Below are positions 24,921-34,328 of a DNA stretch of 64,000 bases, in pieces. The notes beneath the pieces are model-generated. The model did no database searches. It was not told the DNA's origin and saw only the letters and a program-made list of their open reading frames with translations. The number at the start of each line of letters is the position of its first letter. Position 1 is the stretch's first letter. Source of the DNA: Bacillota bacterium. Its GTDB lineage: Bacteria > Bacillota > Clostridia > Lachnospirales > Lachnospiraceae. The stretch covers positions 1 through 64,000 of the forward strand of contig JAEYLX010000069.1 of NCBI GenBank assembly GCA_023407575.1, read 5' to 3'. The position numbers were made by a program, and so were the translations under genes.

Positions 24921-25274
24921 TGGTTCCCTCCAATATTATACTTTATTTACCATGTAATTATATTACATATTAATAATAATGTAAACCGAATTCACCATAT
25001 GCTCTTGTGAAGAGATAGGTTGGTGTCAAATAGGTGTATGTGGGTTTAATAAGATAGAGCTGTATCAGATGCGATTAACATATTATATAAAAGTTGCATA
25101 AGGTAGTAATATATCGATTAGTTTTGCCTGTCGCTATATAAAGGCAATGCAAATTAATATAGATAACATTGCATTATATTATTTTTTATATGTACTATAA
25201 CGTTTCAACGTATTTACTGATAACTATTAAATAATATTGAGTGTTGATATTGACATCAAAAAGGAGGATAAACC
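24921..25274. other. Intergenic region upstream of amidase
   Basis: 354 AT-rich bases between divergently oriented genes. No ORF or clear hairpin seen. GGAGG for the amidase lies at its right edge. The promoter for the Ig-like gene must lie in the left part, but I cannot place it with confidence. Confidence 0.4.
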
Positions 25275-26177
25275 ATGAAGATTAATGTAGATGCTGGTCA
25301 TGGAACGAATACAATTGGAAAGCGGACACCACCCATGCCTAAGGACATTGATATTAATAAGGATGGAGTAATTGACGTCAAAAAAGGTGAGCAGTACAGG
25401 GAACATTATGCGACAGTCGGGGTGGCAAATTTCTTAATCAAAGAGCTTAAGCGTTGTGGGTTTGATACTATGCAGACTGGCTTTAACGATGCGGACGCAT
25501 CTGACGATACGGATACATCCTTAACCAATCGTCAAAAGGCGATTGTAGCAGGCAAATGCGATTACAGTATATCAATTCATTTTAATGCATTTGGAGATGG
25601 CGGCAGCTTTAACACTGGCGAAGGGATTGGAATATATATTCATGATAAAAACTTTGGTCAGTCAGATAAATTAGCACCGGTGGTACTTAAGTATCTTGCG
25701 GGTGGAACAACACAAAAAAATAGAGGTGTGACAAAGTCTTCACTGGCAATGTGTAACTGCACAGCCATGAATACCAAAGCTGCAATTCTCTGTGAGCTTG
25801 CCTTCATGACCAACCTCACGGAAGCAACAACCATGATGGCAAATGAAGCCTATTGGTTGGAATGTGCCCAGGAGATATGTCAGGGTATATGTGAGTATAC
25901 CAAAGTTAAATATGTACCTGAAATCTATATACCAGCGACAACAATTACACCACAATCTACGGCTAAGGATATTAATTGGGCAAAAGAGAAGTTAAATGCT
26001 GTATTACCAGAGATAAAAGGAATAACCCCTTTGACGATTGATGGAGTATATAATCCCATTATGCGTATTGCAGTATTACATTACTGGCTACAGCTTGGTT
26101 GGGCTAATCTAAAAGATGACGGAACTGCAATTGGAAAAACAACCGTTACCGCATTGAATGCTGGAAGAAAAAAGTGA
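25275..26177 (+). CDS. N-acetylmuramoyl-L-alanine amidase (Amidase_3), phage-lysin type
   Basis: 300 residues without signal peptide. Amidase_3 domain about 1-215: His9 in DAGHG, Glu43 in REHYATVG, His102 in SIHFNA (zinc ligands) and Glu174 in CELAFMTN (catalytic). The C-terminal part (about 228-300) ends with ITPLTIDGVYNPIMRIAVLHYWLQLGW-like residues resembling a degenerate peptidoglycan-binding helical domain. The lack of a signal and its location before a SOS polymerase cassette suggest it is a prophage endolysin remnant. Confidence 0.85.
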   Translation: MKINVDAGHGTNTIGKRTPPMPKDIDINKDGVIDVKKGEQYREHYATVGVANFLIKELKRCGFDTMQTGFNDADASDDTDTSLTNRQKAIVAGKCDYSISIHFNAFGDGGSFNTGEGIGIYIHDKNFGQSDKLAPVVLKYLAGGTTQKNRGVTKSSLAMCNCTAMNTKAAILCELAFMTNLTEATTMMANEAYWLECAQEICQGICEYTKVKYVPEIYIPATTITPQSTAKDINWAKEKLNAVLPEIKGITPLTIDGVYNPIMRIAVLHYWLQLGWANLKDDGTAIGKTTVTALNAGRKK

Positions 26178-26255
26178 AAATATAAAGGGAAATAAAAAGT
26201 TGGTAAGGAAGTCTTATACCCTATAAGGTTCTTACTAAGGTAATATACACTAAAA

Positions 26256-26285
26256 AATAGCTCGGTCAGAGATGACCGGGCTATT
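26256..26285. terminator. Terminator between amidase and reverse cassette
   Basis: AATAGCTCGGTCA-GAGA-TGACCGGGCTATT forms a 13-bp stem with one T-G pair. The preceding AAAAAA serves the reverse transcript. It occupies the same place as the 20257 terminator in the prophage cassette, and the reverse stop codon overlaps it in both. Confidence 0.75.
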
Positions 26286-26532
26286 GGACCAATACCCATT
26301 GATAGGTGTTTGCATGATATTTAATTTTTATGGGCTGCATCCGATCATTGACTTGAATATAGCAACTGAACAATAGAGCGGTTGTACCAGCAAATTTCTC
26401 TACCTGCAAAAATTTAGGCTGTAATATCTTATAAGTAAAGGACTGACCTTCCGTGTCGGTTAGCTGAATATAATCGGGTCGTATCATACCTTTTCTATTA
26501 AATCTTGCACTAATATCTACTTCTATATTCAC
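26281..26532 (-). CDS. Small partner of the second Y-family polymerase
   Basis: 83 residues, clearly homologous to the 84-residue protein at 20279: shared layout of D(V/I), F-N, G-(K/M)-I-(K/R)-P, F-(G/S)-CYI, K-I-(R/K)-YH and QWV. It overlaps the polymerase gene by four bases. Role unknown, probably an accessory to or regulator of the polymerase. Confidence 0.72.
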   Translation of the reverse strand: MNIEVDISARFNRKGMIRPDYIQLTDTEGQSFTYKILQPKFLQVEKFAGTTALLFSCYIQVNDRMQPIKIKYHANTYQWVLVQ

Positions 26533-27791
26533 GACAATATGCCACCTCCATACTTTGGTTTTCGTTTTTCAATACTTATGCCACCAGACATATGATAAAT
26601 TGGATTACCTACAAAAACGGCCCGTTTGACAGAATCCTGACCGTAACGAGTTCGGATCCCATCCACGGTACTGTCAATTTGGGATAGTTTCTCGTATTGA
26701 TACATGTCAAACATATTTATTTGACGCTCTTCGAATGCAGGTGTTGCTTTACTGGTATGAATTCCAAGATTACGCACGGGTCTGCCTGACCAAAGATCAT
26801 CAAATAATTTACAAGCGGTACCATATATCTCATTGGTAATATTCGTTGGGTTCATTAATGTCACCTGATGGGACTCGTGGCTAAAATCGGTATATACAAT
26901 ATTTACGGATACAACGCGAATCATAACATGGTCAGTGCGCAACCTGGCAGCTACAGTTTCTGCAAGAGACAGTAAAACTATTTTGGCGGCATCCGTTCGG
27001 TCAACATCAAACGGTATGACGGAAGAATTACCATAACCTTTGTTTGCAGGAGCACTATTTAGAACAGGAGCCAGGTCTATCCCATTAGCAAATGAATAGA
27101 GAACATCACCAACTTTACCAAAATGATTATGGATAATGTTTAAATCGGATTTTGCTAAATCACCAATTGTAAAGATGCCGAGATTATATAATTTACGTTT
27201 GGTGGCATGGCCCACAAACAACAAATCGCCTACCGGCAGAGGCCACATCTTACTCTCAACCTCGTTGGGATAAAGTGTATGCACAAGATCGGGCTTTTTA
27301 AAATCACCTGCCATTTTTGCTAAAAGCTTATTGGAAGACACACCAACATTAACAGTAAAACCAAGTTCATCGCGTATCCTGTCCTTAATTGTATGTGCAA
27401 CAGCTAATGGAGGGCCAAACGAATCTACTGTGTGGGTCATATCCACATATGCCTCATCTAAGCTATATGGCTCCACCTCCGGCGAAAACTCTCTTAAAAT
27501 ATCCATAAAGGAATGAGAGCAGCGTTCATATAAATCATAGTGTGGTGGAACAGTAATAAGATTAGGGCATAGTTTTAATGCTTCTGCAATTGTGTCGCCG
27601 GTACGTACACCAAACCTTTTAGCAGAAGTGGACTTTGCAAGTATGATACCATGACGTTTTTTAACATCGCCGCCCACGGCTGATGGTATATCCCTTAAAT
27701 CGTTTTTTTCACCAAGGACATGAATACGGTAAGTTGCTTCCCAGCTTAGAAATGCAGAATTAACGTCAACATGAAAAATTGTTTTATCCAT
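26529..27791 (-). CDS. Second Y-family DNA polymerase, paralogue of the prophage copy
   Basis: 420 residues, same length as the copy at 20530 and identical at most positions by eye. HIDVN and SLDEAYVDM carry the catalytic carboxylates; RQINMFDM is the clamp-binding motif variant. A LexA-type box lies 55 bases upstream of the ATG. Two SOS polymerases 5 kb apart may exchange sequence by recombination. It ends a unit with the amidase that repeats the order at the end of the prophage. Confidence 0.87.
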   Translation of the reverse strand: MDKTIFHVDVNSAFLSWEATYRIHVLGEKNDLRDIPSAVGGDVKKRHGIILAKSTSAKRFGVRTGDTIAEALKLCPNLITVPPHYDLYERCSHSFMDILREFSPEVEPYSLDEAYVDMTHTVDSFGPPLAVAHTIKDRIRDELGFTVNVGVSSNKLLAKMAGDFKKPDLVHTLYPNEVESKMWPLPVGDLLFVGHATKRKLYNLGIFTIGDLAKSDLNIIHNHFGKVGDVLYSFANGIDLAPVLNSAPANKGYGNSSVIPFDVDRTDAAKIVLLSLAETVAARLRTDHVMIRVVSVNIVYTDFSHESHQVTLMNPTNITNEIYGTACKLFDDLWSGRPVRNLGIHTSKATPAFEERQINMFDMYQYEKLSQIDSTVDGIRTRYGQDSVKRAVFVGNPIYHMSGGISIEKRKPKYGGGILS

Positions 27792-27845
27792 AATGCTCCA
27801 ATCTGTATTGCCTGTTGAGATATTTTAGAACGGTAACAGGAAAAA

Positions 27846-27859
27846 CAAACGTTTGTTCT
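27846..27859 (-). promoter_or_regulatory. LexA (SOS) box upstream of second polymerase
   Basis: CAAAC-GTTT-GTTCT differs in two positions from CGAAC-N4-GTTCG and is part of the longer palindrome AACAAACGTTTGTT. It lies 55 bases upstream of the start codon and predicts SOS induction. Confidence 0.65.
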
Positions 27860-28029
27860 GTTTAAATATATTATAGTACGATTTACATAAGATGTAAAGA
27901 GGGATAAAATAGGATTCTTTTGACATTATTGTCGTATGAATTTTGTTACTAAACTTTGATTTATATGTAAAAATATTACAAAAAAGTATATAATGGTATA
28001 AATTTATAATTATATTAGTTGGAGGATAT

Positions 28030-29025
28030 ATGGAGACAGCAAAATTTAAAAAAATTAAATTAATATGTGTACTCACGCTAGTGTTATCAATGTTAGTACC
28101 ACATATTGTAGATGCAAAAAGTTATACATTAGGAAACACCAGTGGAAATATTTTTAATGGAGGAGTAGCGGCTTTAAGTGGGGATTGGATTTATTATAGA
28201 AATGATGCAATGTTAGGTAATTTATATCGAATTAAAACCGATGGTACGAAGAAAAAACAACTAAATGAGGATGATGTAAGTTACATAAATATTGTGGGAG
28301 ACTGGATTTATTATTTAAATAAGGAACTTAGTCCAGTTTTTTATGATATGAGGAATTACATTTATAAAATTCGTTTGGACGGGACAGGAAGAAAAAAATT
28401 ATGTGATGACGCTATAGATAATATGCAGGTTCAAGGGGATTGGATTTACTACGTGCATTACACTAATTTATATAAAATGAAAACAGATGGTAGCAAGGTA
28501 ACGGATTTAAAAGTAAAATGCGATGGTGTATTTGTTGAAGGAGAATGGATAGTGTACTATGATTTAGAAGGCTACATATATAAAATGAAAACAGACGGCA
28601 CGCATAAAGCAAAGTTAGGAACATGTGGCTATTCAGTTAATTTCCTAAATAAATTAGTCTATTATGATGATTATAAACCAGGAATTAATCCTTTTACTTT
28701 CGAATACTATCCAGTTACTTTTAAAAAGGTGTCTGTCGATAATAGTATAAAGGATACACATATAAATTCATCGGACAAAGATAGTGGGTTCGCCATTAAT
28801 ATAGTTGGTAAATGGATATATTATATTAATGCGTCACAAGATGGTAACATATATAAGATTAAAACAGATGGAACTAAAAAAACATTAGTTTATTCGTGTA
28901 GTGCAGATGCCACTTTTCATGGAATATGTATTGTTGACGACTGGATATATTATTTTAATACTGATGATTTACAGCAATATCGAGTAAAAACAGATGGGAA
29001 AAATAACGAATTAGTTGAACCTTGA
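28030..29025 (+). CDS. Secreted DUF5050-like beta-propeller protein
   Basis: 331 residues. Signal peptide about 1-30 (CVLTLVLSMLVPHIVDAKS), then five or six repeats built on GDWIYY..N..LYKIKTDGT, the pattern of DUF5050, which forms a propeller. Intact with C-terminal repeat KTDGKNNELVEP. Likely an extracellular protein of unknown ligand. A TATAAT at 27989-27994 may be its -10 element. TTGGAGGATAT precedes ATG, and a terminator follows. Confidence 0.82.
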   Translation: METAKFKKIKLICVLTLVLSMLVPHIVDAKSYTLGNTSGNIFNGGVAALSGDWIYYRNDAMLGNLYRIKTDGTKKKQLNEDDVSYINIVGDWIYYLNKELSPVFYDMRNYIYKIRLDGTGRKKLCDDAIDNMQVQGDWIYYVHYTNLYKMKTDGSKVTDLKVKCDGVFVEGEWIVYYDLEGYIYKMKTDGTHKAKLGTCGYSVNFLNKLVYYDDYKPGINPFTFEYYPVTFKKVSVDNSIKDTHINSSDKDSGFAINIVGKWIYYINASQDGNIYKIKTDGTKKTLVYSCSADATFHGICIVDDWIYYFNTDDLQQYRVKTDGKNNELVEP

Positions 29026-29054
29026 TTTTATAGAATTCTATTGTAAATACCATC

Positions 29055-29083
29055 AAAAAACCACTCCTTCCAGAGTGGTTTTT
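29055..29083. terminator. Terminator after DUF5050-like gene
   Basis: AAAAAACCACTC-CTTCCA-GAGTGGTTTTT, a perfect stem with T run (and A run for the opposite strand, where the tRNA transcript ends). Confidence 0.85.
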
Positions 29084-29131
29084 ATCGTCTTACAATACTT
29101 ATAACCCTTGATCTATCTGGGCTTTTCATTA

Positions 29132-29204
29132 AGCTGGAAATGGGATTTGAACCCACGGCTTCCTCATTACGAGTGAGGTACTCTACCGACTGAGTTATTC
29201 CAGC
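29132..29204 (-). tRNA. tRNA-Thr (CGU anticodon)
   Basis: On the minus strand the acceptor GCTGGAA pairs with TTCCAGC. The D arm is ACTCAGTCGGTAGAGT, the anticodon stem CCTCA/TGAGG encloses loop CTCGTAA with anticodon CGT, and the T arm is GTGGG-TTCAAAT-CCCAT with a G-T end pair. It reads Thr ACG codons. CCA is not encoded; the discriminator is U. Confidence 0.92.
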
Positions 29205-29502
29205 AAAGTTGTTTATAAATAGTAATTAAATTAGACGTATTGAAAGCAAAATCGTTTACAAATAAGCTACTCAGCTATTCTATTATAAACTGCTATAAAA
29301 TTCAAGATTTTTTTAGTGCTCGAAATAAGTTTTAGAAAACAAAGTTATTTATAATTCATTTATATTGTTGTAGTTATAATTTTGAAGTATAGATTTAGAA
29401 TTTTACATATAAACAATAAATTTAATGCAACGGATAAAATAGAGCTTTTAAAATAAATGAGAAGGAGTACATATCCTCCTTCTCATCATCATCTTAATAT
29501 AC

Positions 29503-30372
29503 TTATCTTTTCTCGCCCATATAGCATAAACCGATTGCACCTGGACCGGAGTGTGCCCCAATACTTGGAGCTATCGTATTAATGATGAGCTCTTTCTTTG
29601 GAAGCTGCTCACGAATTAAGTTTGCCAAATATTCAGCATCTTCAGATGAATCGCCATGAACGATACCAATCGCATCATCAGATTCTTTGTATTTTCCCAT
29701 GCTCTCAAGCATCTCATTGCATATAACAGAAAGGGATTTCTTACGACCTCTGGCAGTGGAAAGGGAAACTAATTCGCCTGCGGGATTAACGTAAAGAATA
29801 GGTTTAATATTAATCATGGAACCAATTATGGCTGTGGCTTTCGAAATTCTTCCGCCTCTGTGCAAATGACCTAAATCATCAACTGTGAAGCGAACACAGA
29901 ATTCCTGTTTGTGTTCCTCAAGCCAAGCAACAACCTCCTCGAGTGTTTTTCCTTTTGATCTCATGGCAACAGCTTTACGAATAAACATACCTTCTGCAAG
30001 TGAGGCATTCAAGGTATCAAGTACAATGATTTTTGCTTCGGGATTTTCTTCACATATTTCCTGTGCACCAACGGAAACGTTGCTGTATCCTCCACTTAAA
30101 GCAGAAGAGAAACTGATATGTAATATATCATAACCCTGTTCAATCAGGGTTTGAAATGTTCTGTGAATTACATCGGGATTGCTTGCCATAGTTGTTGGCA
30201 TTTTACCTTCTCTCATTTTATCGTAGAATTCTTTTGGAGTAAGCGTAATGTCTGATCCATAAGTGATACCTTCTAAATCATAATAATGAGGTATGATAAC
30301 AATGTTATTTTCTTTTATGTAGCTCTCGGGTAAGTCAGAGTTTGAATCAGCCGTAATTATAAAATCCTTCAT
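29503..30372 (-). CDS. DegV family fatty-acid-binding protein
   Basis: 289 residues. FIITADSNSDLPE near the N-terminus, PHYY, TTMASNP and HISFSSALSGGYSN motifs, and GRISKATA then PILYVNPAG are the classic DegV signatures. Members bind fatty acyl chains and in some Gram-positives form the FakB part of fatty acid kinase; no FakA is in the window. ATG has GGGAGG upstream. Standing alone. Confidence 0.9.
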   Translation of the reverse strand: MKDFIITADSNSDLPESYIKENNIVIIPHYYDLEGITYGSDITLTPKEFYDKMREGKMPTTMASNPDVIHRTFQTLIEQGYDILHISFSSALSGGYSNVSVGAQEICEENPEAKIIVLDTLNASLAEGMFIRKAVAMRSKGKTLEEVVAWLEEHKQEFCVRFTVDDLGHLHRGGRISKATAIIGSMINIKPILYVNPAGELVSLSTARGRKKSLSVICNEMLESMGKYKESDDAIGIVHGDSSEDAEYLANLIREQLPKKELIINTIAPSIGAHSGPGAIGLCYMGEKR

Positions 30373-30497
30373 CTCATATTTCCTCCCAGATCTTTTGTTA
30401 TTACTATTTTACTAGACGAGTTGTATTTTTACAATACAATATTATATTTTATTAATTCTTTGTTTATAAAAAATTTATAATCATTCAAGAAACTTTA

Positions 30498-30825
30498 CCA
30501 CAAATCCCTATATTAACAGCGGAAGAGAGCATTATTATGACAGCGTTGTTAGTCTCAAAGAAACCAGACAAAGACTATTTTAATGAAATAAAAGAATTAC
30601 TGGGAATACAGAATAGATTAAATCATCTGCCATCAGAATTATCTGCCGACAAAAGCAAAGAGTGGCAATTGGCAGGGCATTAATAAACCGTCCAAGCATT
30701 ATTCCTGCCAATGAACTAACAGGAAATCTAGATAAGAAATCTGCAGATGAGATTACTGTTAGAAGTTAATAGACGAGGAAATAATGTTTTGTTGGTTACG
30801 TTGGTTACTTCTTAAGCAAAATATA
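30498..30825 (+). pseudogene. Decayed copy of the ABC transporter ATPase gene at 33582
   Basis: The DNA from CCTATATTAACAGCGG to GTTTTGTTGGTTACG closely follows 33870-34175 of the functional ATPase gene, with the same order of Q-loop, LSGGQ region, Walker B and switch His region. It has a small deletion in the signature (CTGCCGACAAAAGCAAA instead of CTGGGGGACAAAAAC), indels that break the frame, Walker B changed from LADEPTG to PANELTG, and no N-terminal half with Walker A. It cannot make a working ATPase. Confidence 0.8.
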
Positions 30826-30970
30826 AAAGCACAACTTTAATTGACAAATAATAATAAATAATGTAACGTATTTACAATAATAAAGAAAATATTAACATTT
30901 TATTAGTTCTAGCTGGTATTATTTCGCATAATACCACAACCATAGATGATATGTAAAAATTGATAGCTAA

Positions 30971-30999
30971 ATGTTTCATTTGCGTACGAAATGGAACAT
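30971..30999. promoter_or_regulatory. 29-base dyad upstream of the secreted peptide gene
   Basis: ATGTTTCATTT and AAATGGAACAT pair with a seven-base centre (GCGTACG), one T-G pair in 11. No T run follows. It ends about 35 bases before the peptide ATG, so it may be an operator or a 5' stem of the leader. A second perfect 8-bp hairpin (GGTATTAT/ATAATACC) lies at 30915-30935. Confidence 0.4.
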
Positions 31000-31034
31000 A
31001 AGCATAAGCAAAAAATAAAAAGGAGGTGAAAATA

Positions 31035-31342
31035 ATGAAAAACGTATTTATGCAGTAGTAGCAGCTTTCGTAATAGCTGTGACCCTTATTGCAACTACAG
31101 TGTCAGCTGCTCCTTGTCCAATTAGTGTTTCGGGTAAAATGTGTGGTAAGACAATCGTAGATACTTACGAGGGTAAGTCAGATATCTATAATGCAAGTCA
31201 CATTTATGGCGAAATTTTTGGCTTATTTGGAAAGACGTGTAATTACCAGTACTACATAGAATTTTATTCAAGTAAGTGTACTGCTGGGCATGTACTTGGC
31301 TCATATAATAAGAGATGGGACACAGGTCACGATTGCAAATAA
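31035..31342 (+). CDS. Secreted Cys-containing peptide, start region frameshifted
   Basis: An ideal AGGAGGTGA and ATG (31035) lead into a frame that stops after seven codons, but the next frame (from 31037) reads EKRIYAVVAAFVIAVTLIATTVSA followed by APCP, a clear signal peptide and cleavage site, then about 75 mature residues with five Cys to TAA at 31342. One missing A in the AAAAA run after ATG explains the break: real loss, slippage-controlled expression, or a sequence error. Followed by a dedicated ABC transporter pair; bacteriocin, signal peptide or exported small protein are all possible. Exact family not recognised. Confidence 0.55.
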
Positions 31343-31476
31343 ATATATTGATTATTTGGGAGAGTGACGTTTGCTCTCCCAAACAGATAGATATAAGGAA
31401 TTTATTCTAAGATTATTAGTTTCAAATTCTATGAACATATATTTCTGCATTTACAAAGAAAGTCTGGGGGACAAAA

Positions 31477-33564
31477 ATGAGTTATTTTATATACATGAAA
31501 CGTTCATTTCAACATAGAATTAAGAGGCATATGATGTTATATATCATATTAACTTGTGCAATTATGCTTCCACTAATTATTTCTATTTTTCGTGATAGCA
31601 AGATATACGGAAATCAATTGAGTGTTCAGCAGCAAACACATGGTCAGACATATCATATTATAAATGCAAAAATAGATTATCTTAAGTATTTCAAAAATAT
31701 ACAAGGGTTGTCATCTTACTATGAAGATAGTACAATATTTATTAATATAAAGTCAGACGAAGAAGCTAAAAATCCAGAGAGAGAAGTAGAATATAAAAGT
31801 GCTATATTTAGTATTATTAATGAAATAAATGATGATAAATTAATACTTATTAACATGTCCCAATTAGGAACGGATGAATCAATTGACAAGTTTCCCAATC
31901 AGTTGTTGTACGTTAATGCATTCGTAATAATATTATCTTTAGGTATTATCCAATCAGCATATAAAAATCATCTTAATAAGTTTGCTCCTGACATAGGGGT
32001 ATTAGTTGCTTGTGGTGCAGAAAATAGGCAAATAAGAAAGTTGTTTTTATTTGAGTTTTTCATCACCTTTATAATATCTGCTTTGTCTGCAGTTGCTATG
32101 TCATCTGCATTAATGTATTTGTTGTTTACAAATTTTTTACAGGTTAAAAATATCGGAAACCTAGCATGGTTGATTTTTAGAGTCGATCCTATTAATGTGG
32201 TCGGACATATACTTATTTTTGGAATTTTCCTTTTATTGGTAATCATACTATGCTTAAATTATAAACTGAGACATGCTTCTATTAAGCTACTAAGTTCAAA
32301 TGAAAGTGGTGAAAAGGTAAAACATTATAGAGATAAACTTAAAATCAAAAAAAATGCAGATGAAACACTGGGAAGACTATTATTCCAACGTACAAAGAGC
32401 CGATTTATTAGTTGTTTAATAGTTTCTGTTCCAATTACAATTGCAGTTTTATTTATTTTTAACTACCTAATGATAAATATTGAAACAGTCAGCCAATCAC
32501 CCGAATATGAAATAACAATTTCCAAAAATACACTTATAGAAAGTGAAACTGGAATATCGATTGAAGATATAGAACTTGTAAAAGGGATGGATGGCATCCA
32601 AAGGGTTAAAGAAGAATGTAATATTTCACCTAATAAATATCTTATAAAAGATGGCCGTATGGATGGGCCTTCCTTAGTAGAAAATGAGAACGAACGGTAT
32701 GCTATGACCAATATTTATTCGTATAATGAAATTAAAAAGGAATTAATAAAGAACGATTTTAATTTAGAAAAGTATAATATCGCCATAAGTAAAAATCATA
32801 AATACCTAAAATATAAGGTAGGTGATAAACTTTATCTTTACTTGAATGAGATAGGTTTGGTTGAAGAGCATGATGATAGTAAACTAGGTAATTCTAATAT
32901 TCTGCATAATGACAACTCAGGTAAATTGTCCATTGTTTCGAAACCAATAGAACTAACTATTGTACAACTATTGGATGATGAGTGGACAGATCGAATGTTT
33001 TCCATTTATTTTACGGATGAATTGTATCAGGAGTTAACAAAAGGAGAACCAGTTTTAACACTGCAATTAAAGATTGATAATCCAAGTGAAAGTAAAGCGA
33101 TAGAGTCTATTCTGATAAGTAAATTTATTGATGTTGAATATACAATAACAAATAATCAGGAAATGTTCGAGAAGAATAGAGAATCCGTGATTGGTGTATA
33201 TCTCATGGCATTAGCCATATTTAGCATAATGCTTTCATTTATTTTAGTGATTTTGTATGTTAATTTAGCTGACTATGTAGAATCCCAAAGTAAAAATATT
33301 CATTTGTTTTATATTTTGGGAGCCACAAAATCTGATATCTATAATTCCTATATGAGATTGCCTCTAAATGTATCTATGTTTAGTATTGGTGTATCCTTTA
33401 TTTTTGGATTGGGTTTGTGCGTACGATTTTTTCAAAATACAGGTTATTATTTAATAATGAATATAACAACAATTGGGGTGCATCTTATTATTGCAGCATT
33501 AATTTTAATAGCCTTCAATATTCCGGTACATTTGACTTTAAAAAATAAATTAAACCGATTCTAG
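31477..33564 (+). CDS. FtsX-type ABC transporter permease, partner of peptide
   Basis: 695 residues. N-terminal helix about 22-38, large extracellular region, three helices about 145-270, second helix about 312-330, large extracellular domain about 335-560, and three C-terminal helices (about 565-690). This double FtsX/MacB layout is typical of antimicrobial peptide resistance or bacteriocin-associated permeases. With the ATPase next door it would form an export, sensing or immunity complex. Lies 134 bases after the Cys peptide and 17 bases before the ATPase. Confidence 0.78.
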   Translation: MSYFIYMKRSFQHRIKRHMMLYIILTCAIMLPLIISIFRDSKIYGNQLSVQQQTHGQTYHIINAKIDYLKYFKNIQGLSSYYEDSTIFINIKSDEEAKNPEREVEYKSAIFSIINEINDDKLILINMSQLGTDESIDKFPNQLLYVNAFVIILSLGIIQSAYKNHLNKFAPDIGVLVACGAENRQIRKLFLFEFFITFIISALSAVAMSSALMYLLFTNFLQVKNIGNLAWLIFRVDPINVVGHILIFGIFLLLVIILCLNYKLRHASIKLLSSNESGEKVKHYRDKLKIKKNADETLGRLLFQRTKSRFISCLIVSVPITIAVLFIFNYLMINIETVSQSPEYEITISKNTLIESETGISIEDIELVKGMDGIQRVKEECNISPNKYLIKDGRMDGPSLVENENERYAMTNIYSYNEIKKELIKNDFNLEKYNIAISKNHKYLKYKVGDKLYLYLNEIGLVEEHDDSKLGNSNILHNDNSGKLSIVSKPIELTIVQLLDDEWTDRMFSIYFTDELYQELTKGEPVLTLQLKIDNPSESKAIESILISKFIDVEYTITNNQEMFEKNRESVIGVYLMALAIFSIMLSFILVILYVNLADYVESQSKNIHLFYILGATKSDIYNSYMRLPLNVSMFSIGVSFIFGLGLCVRFFQNTGYYLIMNITTIGVHLIIAALILIAFNIPVHLTLKNKLNRF

Positions 33565-33581
33565 AAAGTGAGGTTAACTAT

Positions 33582-34250
33582 ATGGGTATCGTTACAACAA
33601 AAGGACTCATGAAATTATATAAGCAAGGTGAGACAACGATTACTGCTGTTAATAATGTAAATATTAATATAGAAAAAGGTGATTTAGTGTCTATTGTTGG
33701 CAAATCGGGTTCAGGAAAGACCACACTGCTTAATCTAATGGGTTGTATTGATAAACCAACAGAAGGTGAGATTGAGATTGATGGAATTAAGGTTGCGAAT
33801 GCTTCCAGTGATGAACTTGCCAGAATTAAACGACAAAAAATTGGTTACATATTTCAGGATTTTAATCTAATCCCCATATTAACAGCGGAAGAGAACATTA
33901 TTATGCCAGCATTGTTGGACTCAAAAAAGCCAGACAAAGCCTACTTTAATGAAATTACAGAATTACTTGGAATAAAAGATAGATTAAGTCATCTGCCATC
34001 GGAGTTGTCTGGGGGACAAAAACAAAGAGTAGCAATTGCACGGGCTTTGATAAACCGCCCAAGTATTATTCTAGCTGACGAACCAACAGGGAATCTTGAT
34101 AAGAAATCTGCAGATGAAATCATAGATTTGTTATTAGAAGTAAATAAACTAGGAAATACTGTTTTACTGGTTACGCATGATGAAAAATATGCAAATCTTT
34201 GTAAGATGAAATTCGTGATTGAGGATGGAGAGCTTAGACAGGAAGGATAA
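33582..34250 (+). CDS. ABC transporter ATPase, MacB/LolD-type
   Basis: 222 residues. Walker A GKSGSGKTT, Q-loop FQDFNLIP, signature LSGGQKQRVAIARAL, Walker B ILADEPTGNLD and switch VTHD are all intact. The family drives FtsX-type mechanotransmission permeases and its partner is the gene just upstream. A broken copy of its second half lies at 30498-30825, upstream of the peptide gene, which suggests an older duplication of the cassette. Confidence 0.9.
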   Translation: MGIVTTKGLMKLYKQGETTITAVNNVNINIEKGDLVSIVGKSGSGKTTLLNLMGCIDKPTEGEIEIDGIKVANASSDELARIKRQKIGYIFQDFNLIPILTAEENIIMPALLDSKKPDKAYFNEITELLGIKDRLSHLPSELSGGQKQRVAIARALINRPSIILADEPTGNLDKKSADEIIDLLLEVNKLGNTVLLVTHDEKYANLCKMKFVIEDGELRQEG

Positions 34251-34328
34251 TGCACTATCTTTTACAGAGCTATGTACGGCTACTCCATGAATGAGAGCAG
34301 CCTATGATGAAGCCAATTAGGCAAGGGG

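Noticed and set aside
31035..31342. Lactococcin 972-type bacteriocin
   Set aside because: The ABC neighbours are of a similar kind, but the mature peptide has five Cys and no resemblance to lactococcin 972; only a general secreted peptide is claimed.
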